A program made the position numbers and the translations under genes. From contig JAEMWC010000379.1 in the NCBI GenBank assembly GCA_016490735.1, positions 213,501 through 277,500 on the forward strand: 64,000 bases of DNA, given 5' to 3'. The DNA is from Pachyseris speciosa. Its lineage: Eukaryota; Cnidaria; Anthozoa; Scleractinia; Pachyseridae. Position 1 is the first letter of the stretch. Every line of letters begins with the position of its first letter. Positions 42,499 through 54,839 of the stretch are shown in pieces. Below the pieces are notes generated by a model. That model saw only the letters and a program-made list of their open reading frames with translations. It did no database searches and was not told the DNA's origin.

Positions 42499-43676
42499 TC
42501 AGAGGTAATTTTGCTCCAGGTGGGTAAAAAAGGCGGCTAATCTGCCAGCTTTAAAATTGCTTGCCTGTCTGGCAAAAAATTCATTCAGCAATGGTAAGAA
42601 TGTAAGAAATTCCTCTACCTGCAGGTTATTAAGTCGTGAAGTAATGCCAGCTATTTCCTCTCTGTCGCCTGGAGCGATTTTTTTCTTGTTGTACGAGAAG
42701 TTGTACTGGGCTGGCTTTTGCTGCTTCCATTTGGAGGTGTTCGGATAGCCCCTGGACAAATGGGCTTATCACGATCAGTACGCTGGCGTTTCATGTTTTG
42801 GTTGGAAGTTAGTAGCCGTATGTCCAAGGTGGTTCGAAGCACGAATCGCGTTCAGTTGTGCTTGAAGATCATCTCCAAATAATAAAGAGGTCACCGGATT
42901 CTGCGATGAACAAAGAGTGCCATATTCTCTATTCAGTGTTGGTTTAATTACTTCGCGTCTACGAAGCAAAACGTCGTAATTAGCATGCCCCAGTAGGGCC
43001 AAACCATCAATTTGTAAGCCCAGTAGGCCGTTCATGTCCTCGTGAGACATTTCCCGCCTTTTGTATTTTCAAGGCGAGCGGTCATCAGTTTGTCAGCACA
43101 TTGAGCCAAAATGGCACCAATTATAACAAGTACCTTTTGTACAGAGGCAAGCCGTAAATCATTACGCTTTGCATGGCTGGAGAGCCGGGCCCATATTTCT
43201 TGGTTGACCCTTGGTACGAGAACTTTGTCGCAGTTCTCCGGCCGCTCGTATTTTTCCATTCTGTCATTGAACTTAGAATCGGAGAATTTTGTCACCCATC
43301 GCTTGTTGATGATATCAGTGAGTTTACCTGCAATGGGAGAAGTAGTTTTCTCATCTTGGTCGAACTCATGAGCCAGTTCATCAAGGAATTTGTCTTCACT
43401 GGCCGTGGAATTCGAAAACTCCTGCTTGCCGCCAGTGCTCACATTACAGTTGGTATCAGTTGTTAGGAGTTCCTGAATATCCTCATCGCTATCGGAAACC
43501 TGTGAACTGGTGGAAGGCGACAGCTTTTGTCTTTTTGCTGCAGGCTCTGGGAGTTGGCGAGAGTCTCGCTTCTGACCCTTTTCAGCAGTGAAGCTTGCGA
43601 GATTTTCGCTTAGAGTTGAAAAGGATTTCGCCATATGAGCGATATTATCGTTGAGAGAGGTAAGCATTTTGGGCAA
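42499..43676 (-). pseudogene. DIRS gag-like region, frameshifted
   Basis: The first 214 residues (43,676-43,032) are rich in Ser/Asp/Glu and Lys with a coiled-coil-like middle and a conserved part (NKRWVTKFSDSKFNDRMEKY). The frame then shifts to 43,050-42,775 (MSHEDMNGLLGLQIDGLALL), then to 42,759-42,499 (YPNTSKWKQQKPAQYNFSYN). This order is typical of DIRS gag-like proteins. No zinc knuckle is seen. Confidence 0.7.
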
Positions 43677-43925
43677 TGAGTCATCACCCTGTTTAGGTTG
43701 CTTGACCTCGTCTTCCTTTAGGATTTCCTCTTCATCTTGAGTAAGAGTTTAAATGTCGCCTGGTGGGCGAGGGGGGTCTTGACTAGTCATTTCCTACGCC
43801 AAAAAGCGAAGAGAAAATTCAAAGTGTGTACACAGGATGAAGGCTCGCACACAAGTGAACGCTCAGGCTTCGCGCGCATATCTCACGTGACTCCTTAGCG
43901 ACATTGACCAATGGCGAAATAGAAC

Positions 43926-44005
43926 CAAATTTTCTCGAAGAGATGGGTAACCATATTTTCTTAACCATTGTGCTCCGCTGGACGGCCCTTTGGGCCACCA
44001 GAGTT
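43926..44005 (-). repeat. Right half of the older repeat interrupted by DIRS
   Basis: AAATTTTCTCGAAGAGATGG and ACCATATTTTCTTAACCATT match, as complement, 47,705-47,795. They join the left half at 39,143 in the intact copy. Confidence 0.65.
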
Positions 44006-44769
44006 CCGCTATTACCCGTTTCCCTCATCTCTCCCTTTGCACTGTTGAATTTTGACGGTTGCACAAGGCAGGATTAGGATTCAACATTGCCTAGAGGAAA
44101 CGGAATAGGTGCACGAAGAGGAAAGGAGGGCCTTTGTTAGCGTTTGCACGAGCTTGTATATGACCTGCACTGTAACAATTCCACATTTCATCACACTTTC
44201 TATCGGAAGTTCGGAAGGTCAGTTGGGTTCTTCACTATCGCGTTGTTTTCTCAAGACAAGCTAGCCGAGTCCACAATGACTCTCTTTCAACCAAGAATAT
44301 AAATTGCTACCGGCAATACATCACAATGTTGAAATCCCCTCCAGGTGGAGGTGGTAAAAATCACAGTTGCTTCATATATAAAAGCCTCCTCATACCTTAA
44401 AAGCCCACTTCGTATGGGCCTATGGGCAATTTGGATCCGAATTTTGACTTTAATTTTATATTAGACATTCTGAAAAGGAGGAAACGTCACTAATATTTGT
44501 AGAACAGCGTCATGGTTCTCACACTTAAGCTATTATTTATTTCATGTTAAGACTCACGACCTCGACAGCAAGTTCTTACTGAAATGTTTAATTTTTATAC
44601 CACTTTCAAGGAACGTCAGCAGTCCGACTGGAGAGCAAGAGGTCTGCAAGTAAAAACGGCAATGAACAGGAAGCTAATAAAAGTTACTTTGATGAAAGTT
44701 TCGACGAGGAGTCCTCTTTCCCAGAGCGAATTAGCTCCTACGTTTGAATTCAACATGACACCCTCTAGT
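44006..44769. other. Spacer
   Basis: No gene recognised. A frame starting at 44,584 runs into the duplicated block and ends in a His run caused by (CAT)n. Confidence 0.45.
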
Positions 44770-44865
44770 ATTGAGTGTTGCGCTTCTGAAGACTTAAACG
44801 TGGATATGAGTGATGTTGAAGAGCAACGCAAAACGATAGGCTCTGGAAACAAACTTCATCATCAT

Positions 44866-45400
44866 CATCATCATGATGCTTTATTTAACGTGGATATACA
44901 CAGCCTGAGAGCTAGTTTACAGGTATTCCACCTAATAACTAATGAAAACCTAACAACTGAACCACGCTAATAACACAATTCATCAGATCACATCACAAAT
45001 TAAATACTGATTAAAACTATTATTACAATATTACCGCCGCAGTCAAAATACTATTAAAAATCCAAAGTTACAAATTTACCAATCCCCGAAATTTAACGAT
45101 CTAATTCTGTTTACTAATTCATTGGTGCCTACTTTTATTCTAATGTCATTTGATAGTTCATTCCATTTCTTGGCTGCAATATATTTCCATGACTTGAGTC
45201 CATATTTGGTGGTGTTAACTTTAGGTAAAGATAAAACATATTCTTGGCGCCTGAGATTGTACTTAAAAGAGCTTAAATTAATAAGATTCCTAATTGCCCG
45301 TGGTGCTTTGTTCGATATGCTATTATGTATTGTTAATAACATGTCTGGAATTCTTCGAGATTCCATGGAGGGTAGTCTTATCCTTTCCAAGAGGTGTTGA
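44866..45400 (-). mobile_element. 5'-truncated non-LTR retrotransposon fragment (CR1/L2-like 3' end)
   Basis: A 104-codon minus-strand frame (45,390-45,076) ends with the C-terminal signature of CR1/L2-type proteins (YGLKSWKYIAAKKWNELSND). Downstream is a 3' UTR ending in (ATG)n at 44,866-44,880, as such elements do. It is absent from copy A, so it inserted after duplication. Confidence 0.75.
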
Positions 45401-46193
45401 TAGGATGCATGTTTATTGGCCTGTCAAGAACGGGAAGAAATTCCCCAAGGGCTATTGCAGAACAAACAGAGTCTGTGGAATTTCTTTGATGAGGTTCCCC
45501 GCGCGAGGATTACATTGTTGTTTTTTTGGAGATTCTTCGTCTCCTTGATTATCCGCCATGTTTTTTTTTGTCTTCAAAAGATTCGGAGGGCTCTGGGGAC
45601 GCTTGTTCTCATGTATTACCCTAGTTTTTACTGCGGTATGTTTACAAATGAGGTAGAGTATGGCTCTTCATTACAAATGACCACGATGAAAAGCCGATAT
45701 ACTGGGTATTAATTTTAGCGAAGTGTTTAATATGGCAACCAAATGGAAGACCAAACTCAGAGGCCACTCATCAGGAGCTTATTGAAGAAGTGCAGTCATT
45801 AACACAACCCCAAGCTCTGGGAGAAGGAACGTTGAACCGTTTCGTGATAGCGTTGATTACAACGGTTTGTATGAGAATTTAACAAAAATAAATCAATAAA
45901 TAAATCCAATAAAAATATATACCTCACATTTGTGGTTCATTTTTAGCGTGCCCGTTATTTATCACAGGCCGCCCACTGCCAAGTTCTTAATAAAATGGGT
46001 TTACCTTACTTCTACACTGGATTACTTGCTGCCTGTTCGCTTACTTTGCTGACTCGAGACCTTTTGAGCAAATAATTCCCTTAAAGCGCCAGTGACCAGA
46101 TCTATTCATAGCGAAACGTTGTGTCTCAGGAATCTTGGTCGCAAATTAACTAGGATTTGCACTAGGAACACTGATGGCTTCAAATGATGTGAT

Positions 46194-46197
<4 letters not shown>

Positions 46198-46259
<62 letters not shown>
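46198..46259. repeat. (TA)n microsatellite
   Basis: About 30 TA units. Copy A has only a few bases at the same place (ATTATTTTTTATATATTTC, about 11,690), so it expanded in copy B. Confidence 0.9.
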
Positions 46260-46263
<4 letters not shown>

Positions 46264-47099
46264 ATGATCAGAAGAATGCTGAATTTATCCGCATTTACTG
46301 CATTTGTGCGTCCGCCTATAAGTTGCAGTCACAACTGAGGTTCCAATAGAGTACATGATTTCCACATGTTCACATTGATTTTTAGAACTTAATCAGTTGA
46401 GGCAACATTGAGAAGTTTTTCTTTCTCAAGCAAATCAACCCTTGAAACAGTGATCCCAAAATGCCAGGCTGCTCTTCATCCAGTGACTAAGAAGAATGGA
46501 TCCCAAACTTTGAATGAAAATTGGGAAACCCACAATGTCAAAGCCATTCTCCATGTTAAAGGTTTTGGTTTATCTGAATGTGAGATTTGACATTCCAGGT
46601 GATGGCTCAAGGTTCAATGTTCAGAGTGTCGTAGGACAAGGATGTTTTGTGAATGTAAATTTAGCCATCAATCTTCAGATTCTCAGAAGAAAGTCGAGCG
46701 ACAGGTGACAGGGAAAGGAAGCATGTTTATAAAGATTACACATAGACTTCACTCTGGCAACATCAACAGGTACAGTAGAATAGAACTTCCAGAGGAGTGG
46801 ATACCAACGATTGATTCAGAGATTTGTTTACATAAATAGAGGCAGTTTACTTTAAAAGCTGACCTGGGTCCGTGCAAGGTTCGTCCACTAGTTATTTTTA
46901 ATTTCCTAATCTATATTCAATAACGGCAAAAGCCAATACACAGTCTTATTTTCATGTTTTTACTCAAAATTATACCAATGCAGAACCTGGTTTTACCAAA
47001 AAATGTATCGTTTTGTTAAATTTTACATTAAAGCTACTTGACCTGATTAATGTAAATAGTAAAAACGCCAAAATCTCCAAAAATTGCCAGAATTTAAGA

Positions 47100-47370
47100 A
47101 ATAGCCGTCTCTTTACTTCTAAACCAAGACAAAAAGCCAAAACGAAAATAACGTTTTCGTTTTATGTACAAATTAAAACCAAAAAACGAAAAACGAAAAT
47201 CGACTTCCGTTTTATCGTTTTTCATTTTATGTACAAATTTAAACAAAAAACGAAAATCGACTTCCGTTTTATCGGTTTTCGTTTATGTAAAAATTTCAAC
47301 CAAACGAAATTTCAACGAAAAACGGAAACAACTTCCTTTTTATCGTTTTCTGTTTTTTTAGCTTTTAACA
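47100..47370 (+). repeat. Tandem 60-65-bp AT-rich repeats
   Basis: CGAAAATCGACTTCCGTTTT and TTTATGTACAAATT recur three to four times. They generate overlapping Lys/Phe-rich frames that mimic proteins but are repeat artefacts. Confidence 0.75.
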
Positions 47371-47604
47371 CTTTCTTTCGATTGTATACTGCCGACCTTA
47401 CTTAAAACACTAACATTATTTACAATTACTAGCAACATTACTTAGAAATCTAACACTATTTACAATATTAACATTACTAATAAATTTAAACCCTAACTTC
47501 ACTTACAGTACTAGCATCACTTTTTTTTTACAAACAATAGGGACAATGGTTAAAAAAAAACTGTTAACAGATGCAATACTGCTACTTAACAATAACACCT
47601 TAAA

Positions 47605-47885
47605 ATGACCGTTACAAGAAATCCCTCCACTTCGTGTAAAAACGATTGAGTTTATTTTCACGTGTGGCAATGTACTTTTCCAGTTCTATTTTTTCTCTTA
47701 CCGAGAAGACAAAGTCCGCAAAGTGATAGCGGAGCTCCGCGCGCCGGAGGCGCGCGCGAGGAGCACCATTGGGAAGAAAATATGGTAACCCATCTGTCAG
47801 ATAAAATTTGGTAATGCCCATACGTACGTCCATACGTCGACTCCCTCATGTATACCAGGTGAAATGTCCCATTATAGTTCGTCCT
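47605..47885. repeat. Intact copy of the repeat that DIRS split
   Basis: Runs from CCACTTCGTGTAAAAACG through a GC palindrome (GCGGAGCTCCGCGCGCCGG, 47,731-47,749) to GTGAAATGTCCCATTATAG. It matches (complement) both halves flanking DIRS, and the GCGGAGCTCCG core recurs at 63,867. Confidence 0.65.
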
Positions 47886-48192
47886 CTGCTGTAGCTCGCG
47901 TGATTTTTTGGGCAGGAGGCTGCATGCTCATTTCAAGAGGGCTTACATGGAAACTTTGAAGACAACGGACTATGTTGACAACCAAACGAAAAGGCGAAGT
48001 GAAAGAGAGCGACTGAGAGCACCGAATTTCCGAATTTCATTGGTGAACCTGCAAGTTTATTATCCGTTCGGTGTTTACTTCGTGTTATGTTCGTGTTGTG
48101 TTCGAGAAAAGAAACTACAAGGCAATTTCCCGGAGATGTTTGCTGTCTGACTAACTGTTATAAGAAATCCTTTTCGTTATGGCTTGTACGGA

Positions 48193-49559
48193 ATGTCACG
48201 TCGTAAAATAAAGCGAAAATGGAAACGGTAAGCTTATTATTTTTGCAAGCATTCTTAATTTATATTTTGCATACATTTAATGTGCTTTTAGGAGCTAGTT
48301 CTTAGAGGAATTTAGGTTGTAATTGTCAGAGCATCGCGGGTATGGCTACTACATTTGAGGTCATATAGAGTTTGTGATCTTAAAATTTTGTTTTCAGTGG
48401 CTTGGCCAGACAGCAGCAGCTGGAATGTGCAGTGAAATTGTTATTTCTGAGAAATCGTCAAACTCATTGACTGTTGAAAGAGATTCAGTTCATTATAAGA
48501 AGAAAAATAATTCTTATGTTATGCATGCGGCCCATTTACGTTTATTAAATTGTTGTTTGTTGGTAATTTTCCCCCATTCCTCCTTTTCAAACCTCATTTG
48601 CTAGACATTGTGGCCATTATAGCTATAGAAGACTAATTATTAGAACTTAAAAATTGCGAAGTCTCTGAACTTCAAGATGAAATGCGGTTGGGATGTGCAG
48701 AGGTCATGAAGAATTAGGCCAGGCCAGAAGAGTAACAGGACTGTCAAATTTTGAAATTCTCTTTTTTAATATTCTCATTCCACCTGAGCTTAATTAACAT
48801 AGATTCACAACAACTACAAGTTTCTTCAAGGTAGATATTTGTTGACAACTCTTCTCAAATGCAAACGTTGACAGTCTGAATACTTAACATTCTCACATAA
48901 AGAATTTTGAGATGTGGGAATCAAGTCTCACGTCTCAATTTTAAAGCATTCGTATAAAATACATGTTATTTCTTTTGCTAAGAAAGAACAAAGGCCAATC
49001 AGGCATACAACTATTGGCATCAATGTTCAGTTGATTCAGGTACATGTTATAGATCAAAATGAAATCCTCTTCTGATCCTAATTATTCAAGAGTCATGAAT
49101 TTCATTTTAACCTGAATTTCATGTTGACCTACAACATACACATGCACTTCTTTCTAACATGCATAAATTTGTCTTAAAAATGTTGTATGGCACTTTTCCA
49201 GTATGTAATTTTAAATGCTGGTAAATTGGATCTATGTAGTTTTTGTACAAAGCCTTAATTTTCAACAGTGTGCTAATAAATATCTGCCTGTATCTGAACG
49301 TATGAATCCTCGAAGTGGCAGTCAAGTTACATTTGACCATTTAATATAAAAAAGTTCATACTACAAACCATTTATTTTTATGGGAGGAACAGTTTGGAAG
49401 AGAGAATCCTGCATTAGAAAATCGCCTGCTTTTAGCTACAAGCAAGTCGTTTGAAATACAGCAACCGGTCCCTGAAGTTAATGACAGTGACCACTTAGAA
49501 GATCATCAGCTGATTGCAATGGAAGTTTGTGTTGCAGGGGAGATCAGTTTGGAATTGTG
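48193..49559 (+). other. Possible small multi-exon gene (weak)
   Basis: CG|GTAAGCTT at 48,226-48,233 looks like a donor and TTTTGTTTTCAG ending near 48,397 like an acceptor. Two frames are possible across this junction. A further open stretch at 49,385-49,559 (EQFGRENPALENRLLLATS, HLEDHQLIAMEVC) could be a last exon. No domain is recognised and no frame is clearly favoured. It may equally be a decayed transposon. Confidence 0.2.
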
Positions 49560-50254
49560 AAAAAACAAACGATATTCAACTTAAGGATTACGATGCTAAT
49601 TTATTCAGATGAGACCTCACATGTTCAAAGAGTGGTCAGTTTTAAACATTAAATAAGACAATATGTAGTGGATAAATTTACTGCAAGTAATATGTTGTTC
49701 CTTCTGGATGGTGACTATAATGAATAATGTGTTGTTAGAAAACTGTGGCTAGGCATTAAACTCAGCTTTGGGTTTTATCCTTACTTTTCTACGAGAGTTC
49801 TTGAACGAGAAGTGTCTGATAGCTATTCATGCATTTAAATTTTTCTTGCATGTACATTATTACTTCAAGTAATATCTCAGCAATCAGTTTCTTATTGTAT
49901 TTCCAAATTGGAAAATCTCCAGTAAGCCAAATCAAGTCGAGGAGGAGTAACATAAAGTACTAGTGGTGAATTACATTGTTGCTCAGCAAAATTGGTAGCC
50001 AAAACAATAATAAAAATGACTTGACTTGACTTGACTTGAAATAAGTACTCTGTGAGTATATGTGGCTACTAAATGCATGCTTGCGAGCATATGCTGCCAC
50101 CACAGGCCTTAAGTCACTTGGACAAACAACGTGGTGCCATAGAGGCTACTGCTTAGTGCAGTAAAAACAGTAAAAGGAGAATGAGCATTAAATATTCTCT
50201 CTCACTGTTAAGACCTCAACTTCAAGGAACATGGTATATTATTTAATCCATACT

Positions 50255-50406
50255 GAATATGTGAATGATCATCGCAGTTATGAACACTACTGAAGCAGTA
50301 GTGCAAATAAAGCCTGAAAACAAATTCAGGCTTGTACGGGATTTGAACCCACAACCTCTGCGATACCGGAGAAACGCACCAGCTGAGCTAACAAGCCAAC
50401 TGGGAG
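50255..50406 (-). mobile_element. tRNA-headed SINE (family with copy at 55.0 kb)
   Basis: The tRNA-like head at 50,329-50,397 (complement: GGCTTGTTAGCTCAGCTGG... GGGTTCAAATCCCGTACAAG) is followed by CCTGAATTTGTTTTCAGG and a tail ending ...GTGTTCATAACTGCGATGATC. The same head and tail occur at 54,996-55,155. Confidence 0.75.
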
Positions 50407-50469
50407 GTTGTCGTTTTGTTGGTTGTAATACACCCGTTATCATATATTCATTATCACTTATTTATCACT

Positions 50470-51850
50470 CATGGCTAATAATAATAATAATAATAACGAC
50501 TTTATTTTAAGAGGGTAGCACTTAACAGTTTAATTACAACTGATGACCCTGTGGCCCTCCATAAAGTGATCTAACATGTACATAAAATTATCATGAATGA
50601 AAGTAATAATAATTTGATGCATATAAATTAAAGACATATTAAAAAAATACATATATATATCATACTAAAAATTCTTAATTATAAAAACATGCTAGAATTT
50701 TAATTTCCATATTATAAAAAATTCATATTACGATTTTGTTTACTAAGTAAATTGTTAATAACTTTCTTTTTCAAAGCTTTGGCATTCTTTAGTTCTTTAA
50801 GGTCTTTATCCAGGTTATTCCATTCTTTGATTGATCGTACAGTAAATGTTCGCCCACCTTCTGTTTCATTTTTGTAACGGGGGCAATTAAAATTTAAGTT
50901 ACTAAAGCGGGTACTTCTGTTGTGGGTATCAGAGTTCAACTTTAGCATTTGCTTCAGGTAGACTGGCGTCTGTCCTAAAATTCTCTTGAGGAGTAAAGAA
51001 CATCTAATTGCATAAGATTCATGGTAAAATGCTATCCAGTTTAATGAGTTGAACAGTGGAACAGAACGAGAGCGGGGTTCGGCGTCCAAGATGATTCTTG
51101 CTGCTCTTTTCTGTAACTTAAAGATGCTGTTTATATTTCCTTTTGATGTTGATGTCCATATATTAGCACCATAGAGAATAGCAGGCTTGATAACTGCTTT
51201 ATAGTAAATTTCTCTTTGATTTCTCTTCAAATATGGGCTAATATGTTTCAGCAGACCAATTCGTTTTGAGATCTTTTTAGCAAGGACTTCGCAATGATTT
51301 GTGAAGTCAAGATCTTCGTCAACCTCGATTCCCAGGATTTTATGTGAATGGACATTCTCAATTGGTGAATTGTTGAGAATAATAGACAGTTGATCTACAC
51401 TGCTGTTTTGTGCTGGATGTTGCTTTTCCATGCGTTTTCTCAGTCTCTTGCCTCTAATAAGCATTGATTTTGTTTTCTTCTCGTTGATGATCATTTTATT
51501 CATTATTGCCCACTGTTGGATATTTTCTACGTCTTTTTGAATATTGTTATTCATGGGTGAGATATTATCCCATCTTGAACTTGATATTAATGTTGCGTCA
51601 TCGGCGTAGATATTCATACTTGAATTTTGGACGTAAAGTGGCACATCATTTATGAAGATAAGAAAAAGCATGGGACCAACGATGGTTCCTTGTGGAATAC
51701 CTTGGTTGATCGGTAACAGAGAAGATGCACATCCGTTCACTTTCACATATTGTTGTCTGTCTGACAAATAGGAGTGAAGCCATTTCACAGCTGAATCACT
51801 GAGGCCGTACATCTAAGTTTCTGCAGCAAAGTTTTATAATTTATGATTTG
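50470..51850 (-). mobile_element. CR1/L2-like non-LTR retrotransposon, 5'-truncated
   Basis: Ends in (TAA)n at 50,470-50,497 and starts inside the RT domain. A one-base loss around 51,812 separates upstream codons (LLQKLR) from the main frame. Confidence 0.8.
50712..51812 (-). pseudogene. Non-LTR reverse transcriptase, C-terminal part
   Basis: About 366 residues with GIPQGTIVGPMLFLIFINDV, the catalytic YADDATL motif (about residues 70-76), the thumb-like region INEKKTKSMLI, and a C-terminus with GGRTFTVRSIKEWNNLDKDL. The N-terminal endonuclease and first RT motifs are missing through 5' truncation. Confidence 0.85.
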
Positions 51851-52082
51851 CTAAGTAATGTTTGTGAGCACAACTTTATTCAGCAAGCTAGCCAATAATT
51901 AGTAAGCTTGATTAGGGAAAGGGATTTACACTCTATATAGTAAATGATCTCATGACCGTTCGACTGTAAAATTCATTTCGCCGCTATGATTTTCAAAATA
52001 GGAATTTTTTTGACACAATTTCTTCATGTTTCACACAAGGTTGGTTCTACGTATGAAGAAAGTTGATGACAGGCCATCTCAG

Positions 52083-53528
52083 ACGGCGGGCTTTCCTGTC
52101 TAGCATGTAAACGCTTCATGGCGTTTTCTAAGGAAACGTATGAAAAGTTGGCTCTCCCAGAGTTGCTCGGTTAGCCGAGCAACTCGGTTAGCCGGGGCAC
52201 CCTCCCTCCATGTAAACAGGCCGTTAGAGCTTTTAGTAAGTTTAAACTAAAAATATCTATCAATAAAGAAGAAAATAGAAAAAAAATGCGGCAGTCGTTG
52301 GAGAGTTACAAGACCGTTGCTCAGCGGTTGGCTTCATTGGGTCGGTTATGATAGTTGAATCTTATTTTGTGGCAGAGGTTTACGAAAAACCATTATGCCC
52401 TTGAATCCTTGTTGGAAGTTTGTACTGCACAAGAATATAAACTAAAACACAGCTACGGTAAAATATGCAAAGATGTACTGTTCACCATCAATCAAAATCA
52501 TCACTGTTCCATAAATTACGACAGGACCGTAACTAGTAACCAAACCAGCAGTCACTCGTGTCTTCGTCAGTGTCTGCGACACATAATGTGTGAGTAAAGT
52601 AACATTTTTTTGTAGAAGTTCTTTCAGGTATTTTTATGATCTGGGGAGAATTTCCAGGCGAAGAATCAATGTATCTTTGGGTGAGAAGTTAAATTGTGGT
52701 ATCCCTATACATTTAAAGTCTATTTAATGAACGTTAAATATCCATTCTATTTGTGTTAATTCCCTGCCCTGTCCCACACCCTGTCAATTGACCAGTATAT
52801 TACTTCTAATCTACCCGATCATACCCTTATTTATGTTAACTAAAAAAATTAGTTCAAGCCAAGTCCTCCTTTTGTCACAATTTTGGGATTGTCTAGAGCT
52901 GTTCATTAACCCCTCTGCATTTTAGACAACAATGCTTCTTACTCCAAGCAGAAGTCTCATGCAGTCATTGACTGCCTTTTATCGGTATTTTGTTGTTGAG
53001 CCCCATCGACGTCACACGTTTAGATTGTAAGCTTAACTCAATCGTCTTGATTGAAATTAAGAATAAACGTGTTCTGTAAGAGACCTTTCCGCCTTCTTAC
53101 GCCGAGTAGCCACGATATCCGGAAGATGGAAATCTCGGACCTTTCCAATGGCCCAACTATAAACTGTTACTCCCTCACCTTACGTGCATTACACGGAAGA
53201 TCAATATAGCTTTTGGACCGTTGACAAGAAAAAAAGAAAGAAAGAAGGAAAGAAAGAAAGAAAGAAACAAGCATACAAACTGACTGTTTAAATATTGTAC
53301 ACTATTTATTAGCTGAATTTACTCATGGAATAGATCGAATGCAAAAATGGCTGCCTTTCAATTATTCTTTTGTTCGTATCAAAATAGTCTGACTAACCTC
53401 GTTCGAGATAACAAATTCTAGATCTTTAGAATTTTAATCTCAAAAACGAGATTAGCCTCGCTATGGACGCTGAGCTATAAACGTTTAGCGCATAGCCCAT
53501 TCACGGCTCAACAGCTGACTTCATTGTG
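52083..53528. repeat. Segmental duplication block, copy B part 2
   Basis: Counterpart of 12,401-13,890, with the same GPCR remnant, the (GAAA/GAAG)n tract at about 53,233-53,270 and the GPCR 3' end following. Confidence 0.8.
52343..52600 (-). pseudogene. GPCR 3'-end remnant (copy B)
   Basis: Same decayed fragment as at 12,697-12,945 (GTTGAATCTTATTTTGTGG, then TATGCCCTTGAATCCTTGTT). Both share deletions, so decay preceded the segmental duplication. Confidence 0.7.
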
Positions 53529-54445
53529 TTATGACAGTTGAATCTCATTTTGTGGTACAGGCTCACGACAAAATATTATGCGCTTGAATCCCTATTGGAA
53601 GTTTGTACTGCGAAAGGCGTACAAAATAGGATTAAGGCATAAGCTGCAAAAGAATATGAAATTAAACACAACTAGAAGTGTAGGACATGCAAAGATGGAC
53701 ATTTCACCATCGCTCAAAAGCATAACTGTTCGATAAAATACACCAGGTCCATACCCAATAACAAACCCAGCAGTTGCCAGGACAAATGTGATAACGAGCT
53801 TCTTTTTCTCAGCGCTTCTGTCTTGGTCAGTGTCTGCGGCACATAATGTCTGTGTAAAGTACAGTCCTTTGATTAAGGATCCATAACAGAAAAGAAATAT
53901 TGCCAGCGGTATGTAAGTGCTAACTAGGAACCATATGATGAAATAAATTTTGGTACCTTCCTTGTAAACAGGAACACATGCGGAATCTGTTTTGCTCCAT
54001 CCCGGTAAAAAGAAACTTGGGAAAGAGAAAAAAACACTTGATATCCAAACAGCAGTGATTGCCCGCTTGATATTGTCTTGGTTCAACCGTAATCGTCCTC
54101 TGAAAGGCTTCAGTAAAGCATGGTATCTTTCCACCGCTAGTAACGTCAGAGTAAAGGATGAGGCCAAAATGGGGATGCTACCGACAGCTATAAACTTGAA
54201 TTTAAATCTTGCGTATCCATTATCAAGGGAGCAAAGTTGACATAAAATAAAGAATGATGGCCACTGCAACAATACGTTCAAGACATCGCTAACAGCTAGG
54301 TTTGCTAGCAGGTAATTAGTTGTTGTATGCATGTGTCGTATTTGTGAACGATGCGGATCACCAACACATTTCCGATTAAACCAGTGATAAAAAATGGAAG
54401 GGCTGCCAATGTAAGGATGAACCCCAAACTACTGGTATCGACCAT
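53529..54445 (-). pseudogene. GPCR pseudogene 5
   Basis: ATG at 54,445-54,443 in the family context. A deletion in the TM1 loop (HKTRQMH region, about 54,345) shifts the frame. The next 246 codons (54,332-53,592) hold TM2 to TM7, including NLAVSDVLNVLLQWPSFF, LLAVERYHALLKPF, GFVIGYGPGVF and NPILYAFRSTNF. A TAG at 53,592-53,594 removes helix 8, and the original stop is at 53,531-53,529. Closest to pseudogene 1 (LNVLLQW, GYARF), consistent with the segmental duplication. It has no hAT insert. Confidence 0.87.
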
Positions 54446-54839
54446 GATGCAGCTGTGTCAGGTTTTTCTCGTCTTTATCTCTATGTGGTGAAAATGTTGG
54501 AAACTGCCCAAAGGTCACCTGGAAACTGCTTCTCCGTATGTTTGGCTAGATTGCATAAATTACTCCAAAGAAGACGTTTTCCGCTGTCGTTAAGAAAATG
54601 TCGATTATTAAGTAATTTAAGGTCTAGCTGAGAAGCTTATTGGCGGTTTTCGAAGAGTGTTTAACATGAGGTATAGACATTAATGGAAATTGACGAACTG
54701 GCCGGTGCATTTCTAAAAGGCGGTTTTATTAATGAGAAACTGTAATTGACTTCGACCATCTTTGCCCGGAGAACTTACAGCCATATTCTTGAAAATAAAA
54801 ATACATAAATGAACAATTATGATAACAAAAGAAAAAATT

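Larger units (their letters stand above)
39144..43925 (-). mobile_element. DIRS-type retrotransposon (tyrosine recombinase), decayed
   Basis: Coding order on the minus strand is gag-like, RT, RNase H, tyrosine recombinase. No LTRs or integrase. Ends carry inverted and internal complementary repeats: 39,418-39,449 pairs with 43,880-43,911; 39,239-39,261 pairs with 43,855-43,877; and 39,141-39,423 is itself a large palindrome. This is the arrangement DIRS elements use to circularise before recombinase-mediated insertion. Several frameshifts make it non-autonomous. Confidence 0.88.
44770..46870. repeat. Segmental duplication block, copy B part 1
   Basis: Same order as 10,811-12,400, interrupted by a LINE fragment (44,866-45,400) and enlarged by (TA)n at 46,198-46,259. 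After 46,870 the match to copy A ends; it resumes at 52,083. Confidence 0.8.

Noticed and set aside
46198..46259. AT-rich origin or regulatory element
   Set aside because: A simple (TA)n microsatellite expansion, short in the paralogous copy.
47013..47405. Lys/Phe-rich protein
   Set aside because: Encoded entirely by 60-65-bp tandem repeats; frames on overlapping phases look alike.
50536..50560. Second hammerhead core (CTGATGA)
   Set aside because: No GAAA box, no stem II and no helix I pairing around it; same for CTGATGA-like strings at 11,235, 28,075 and 61,350.
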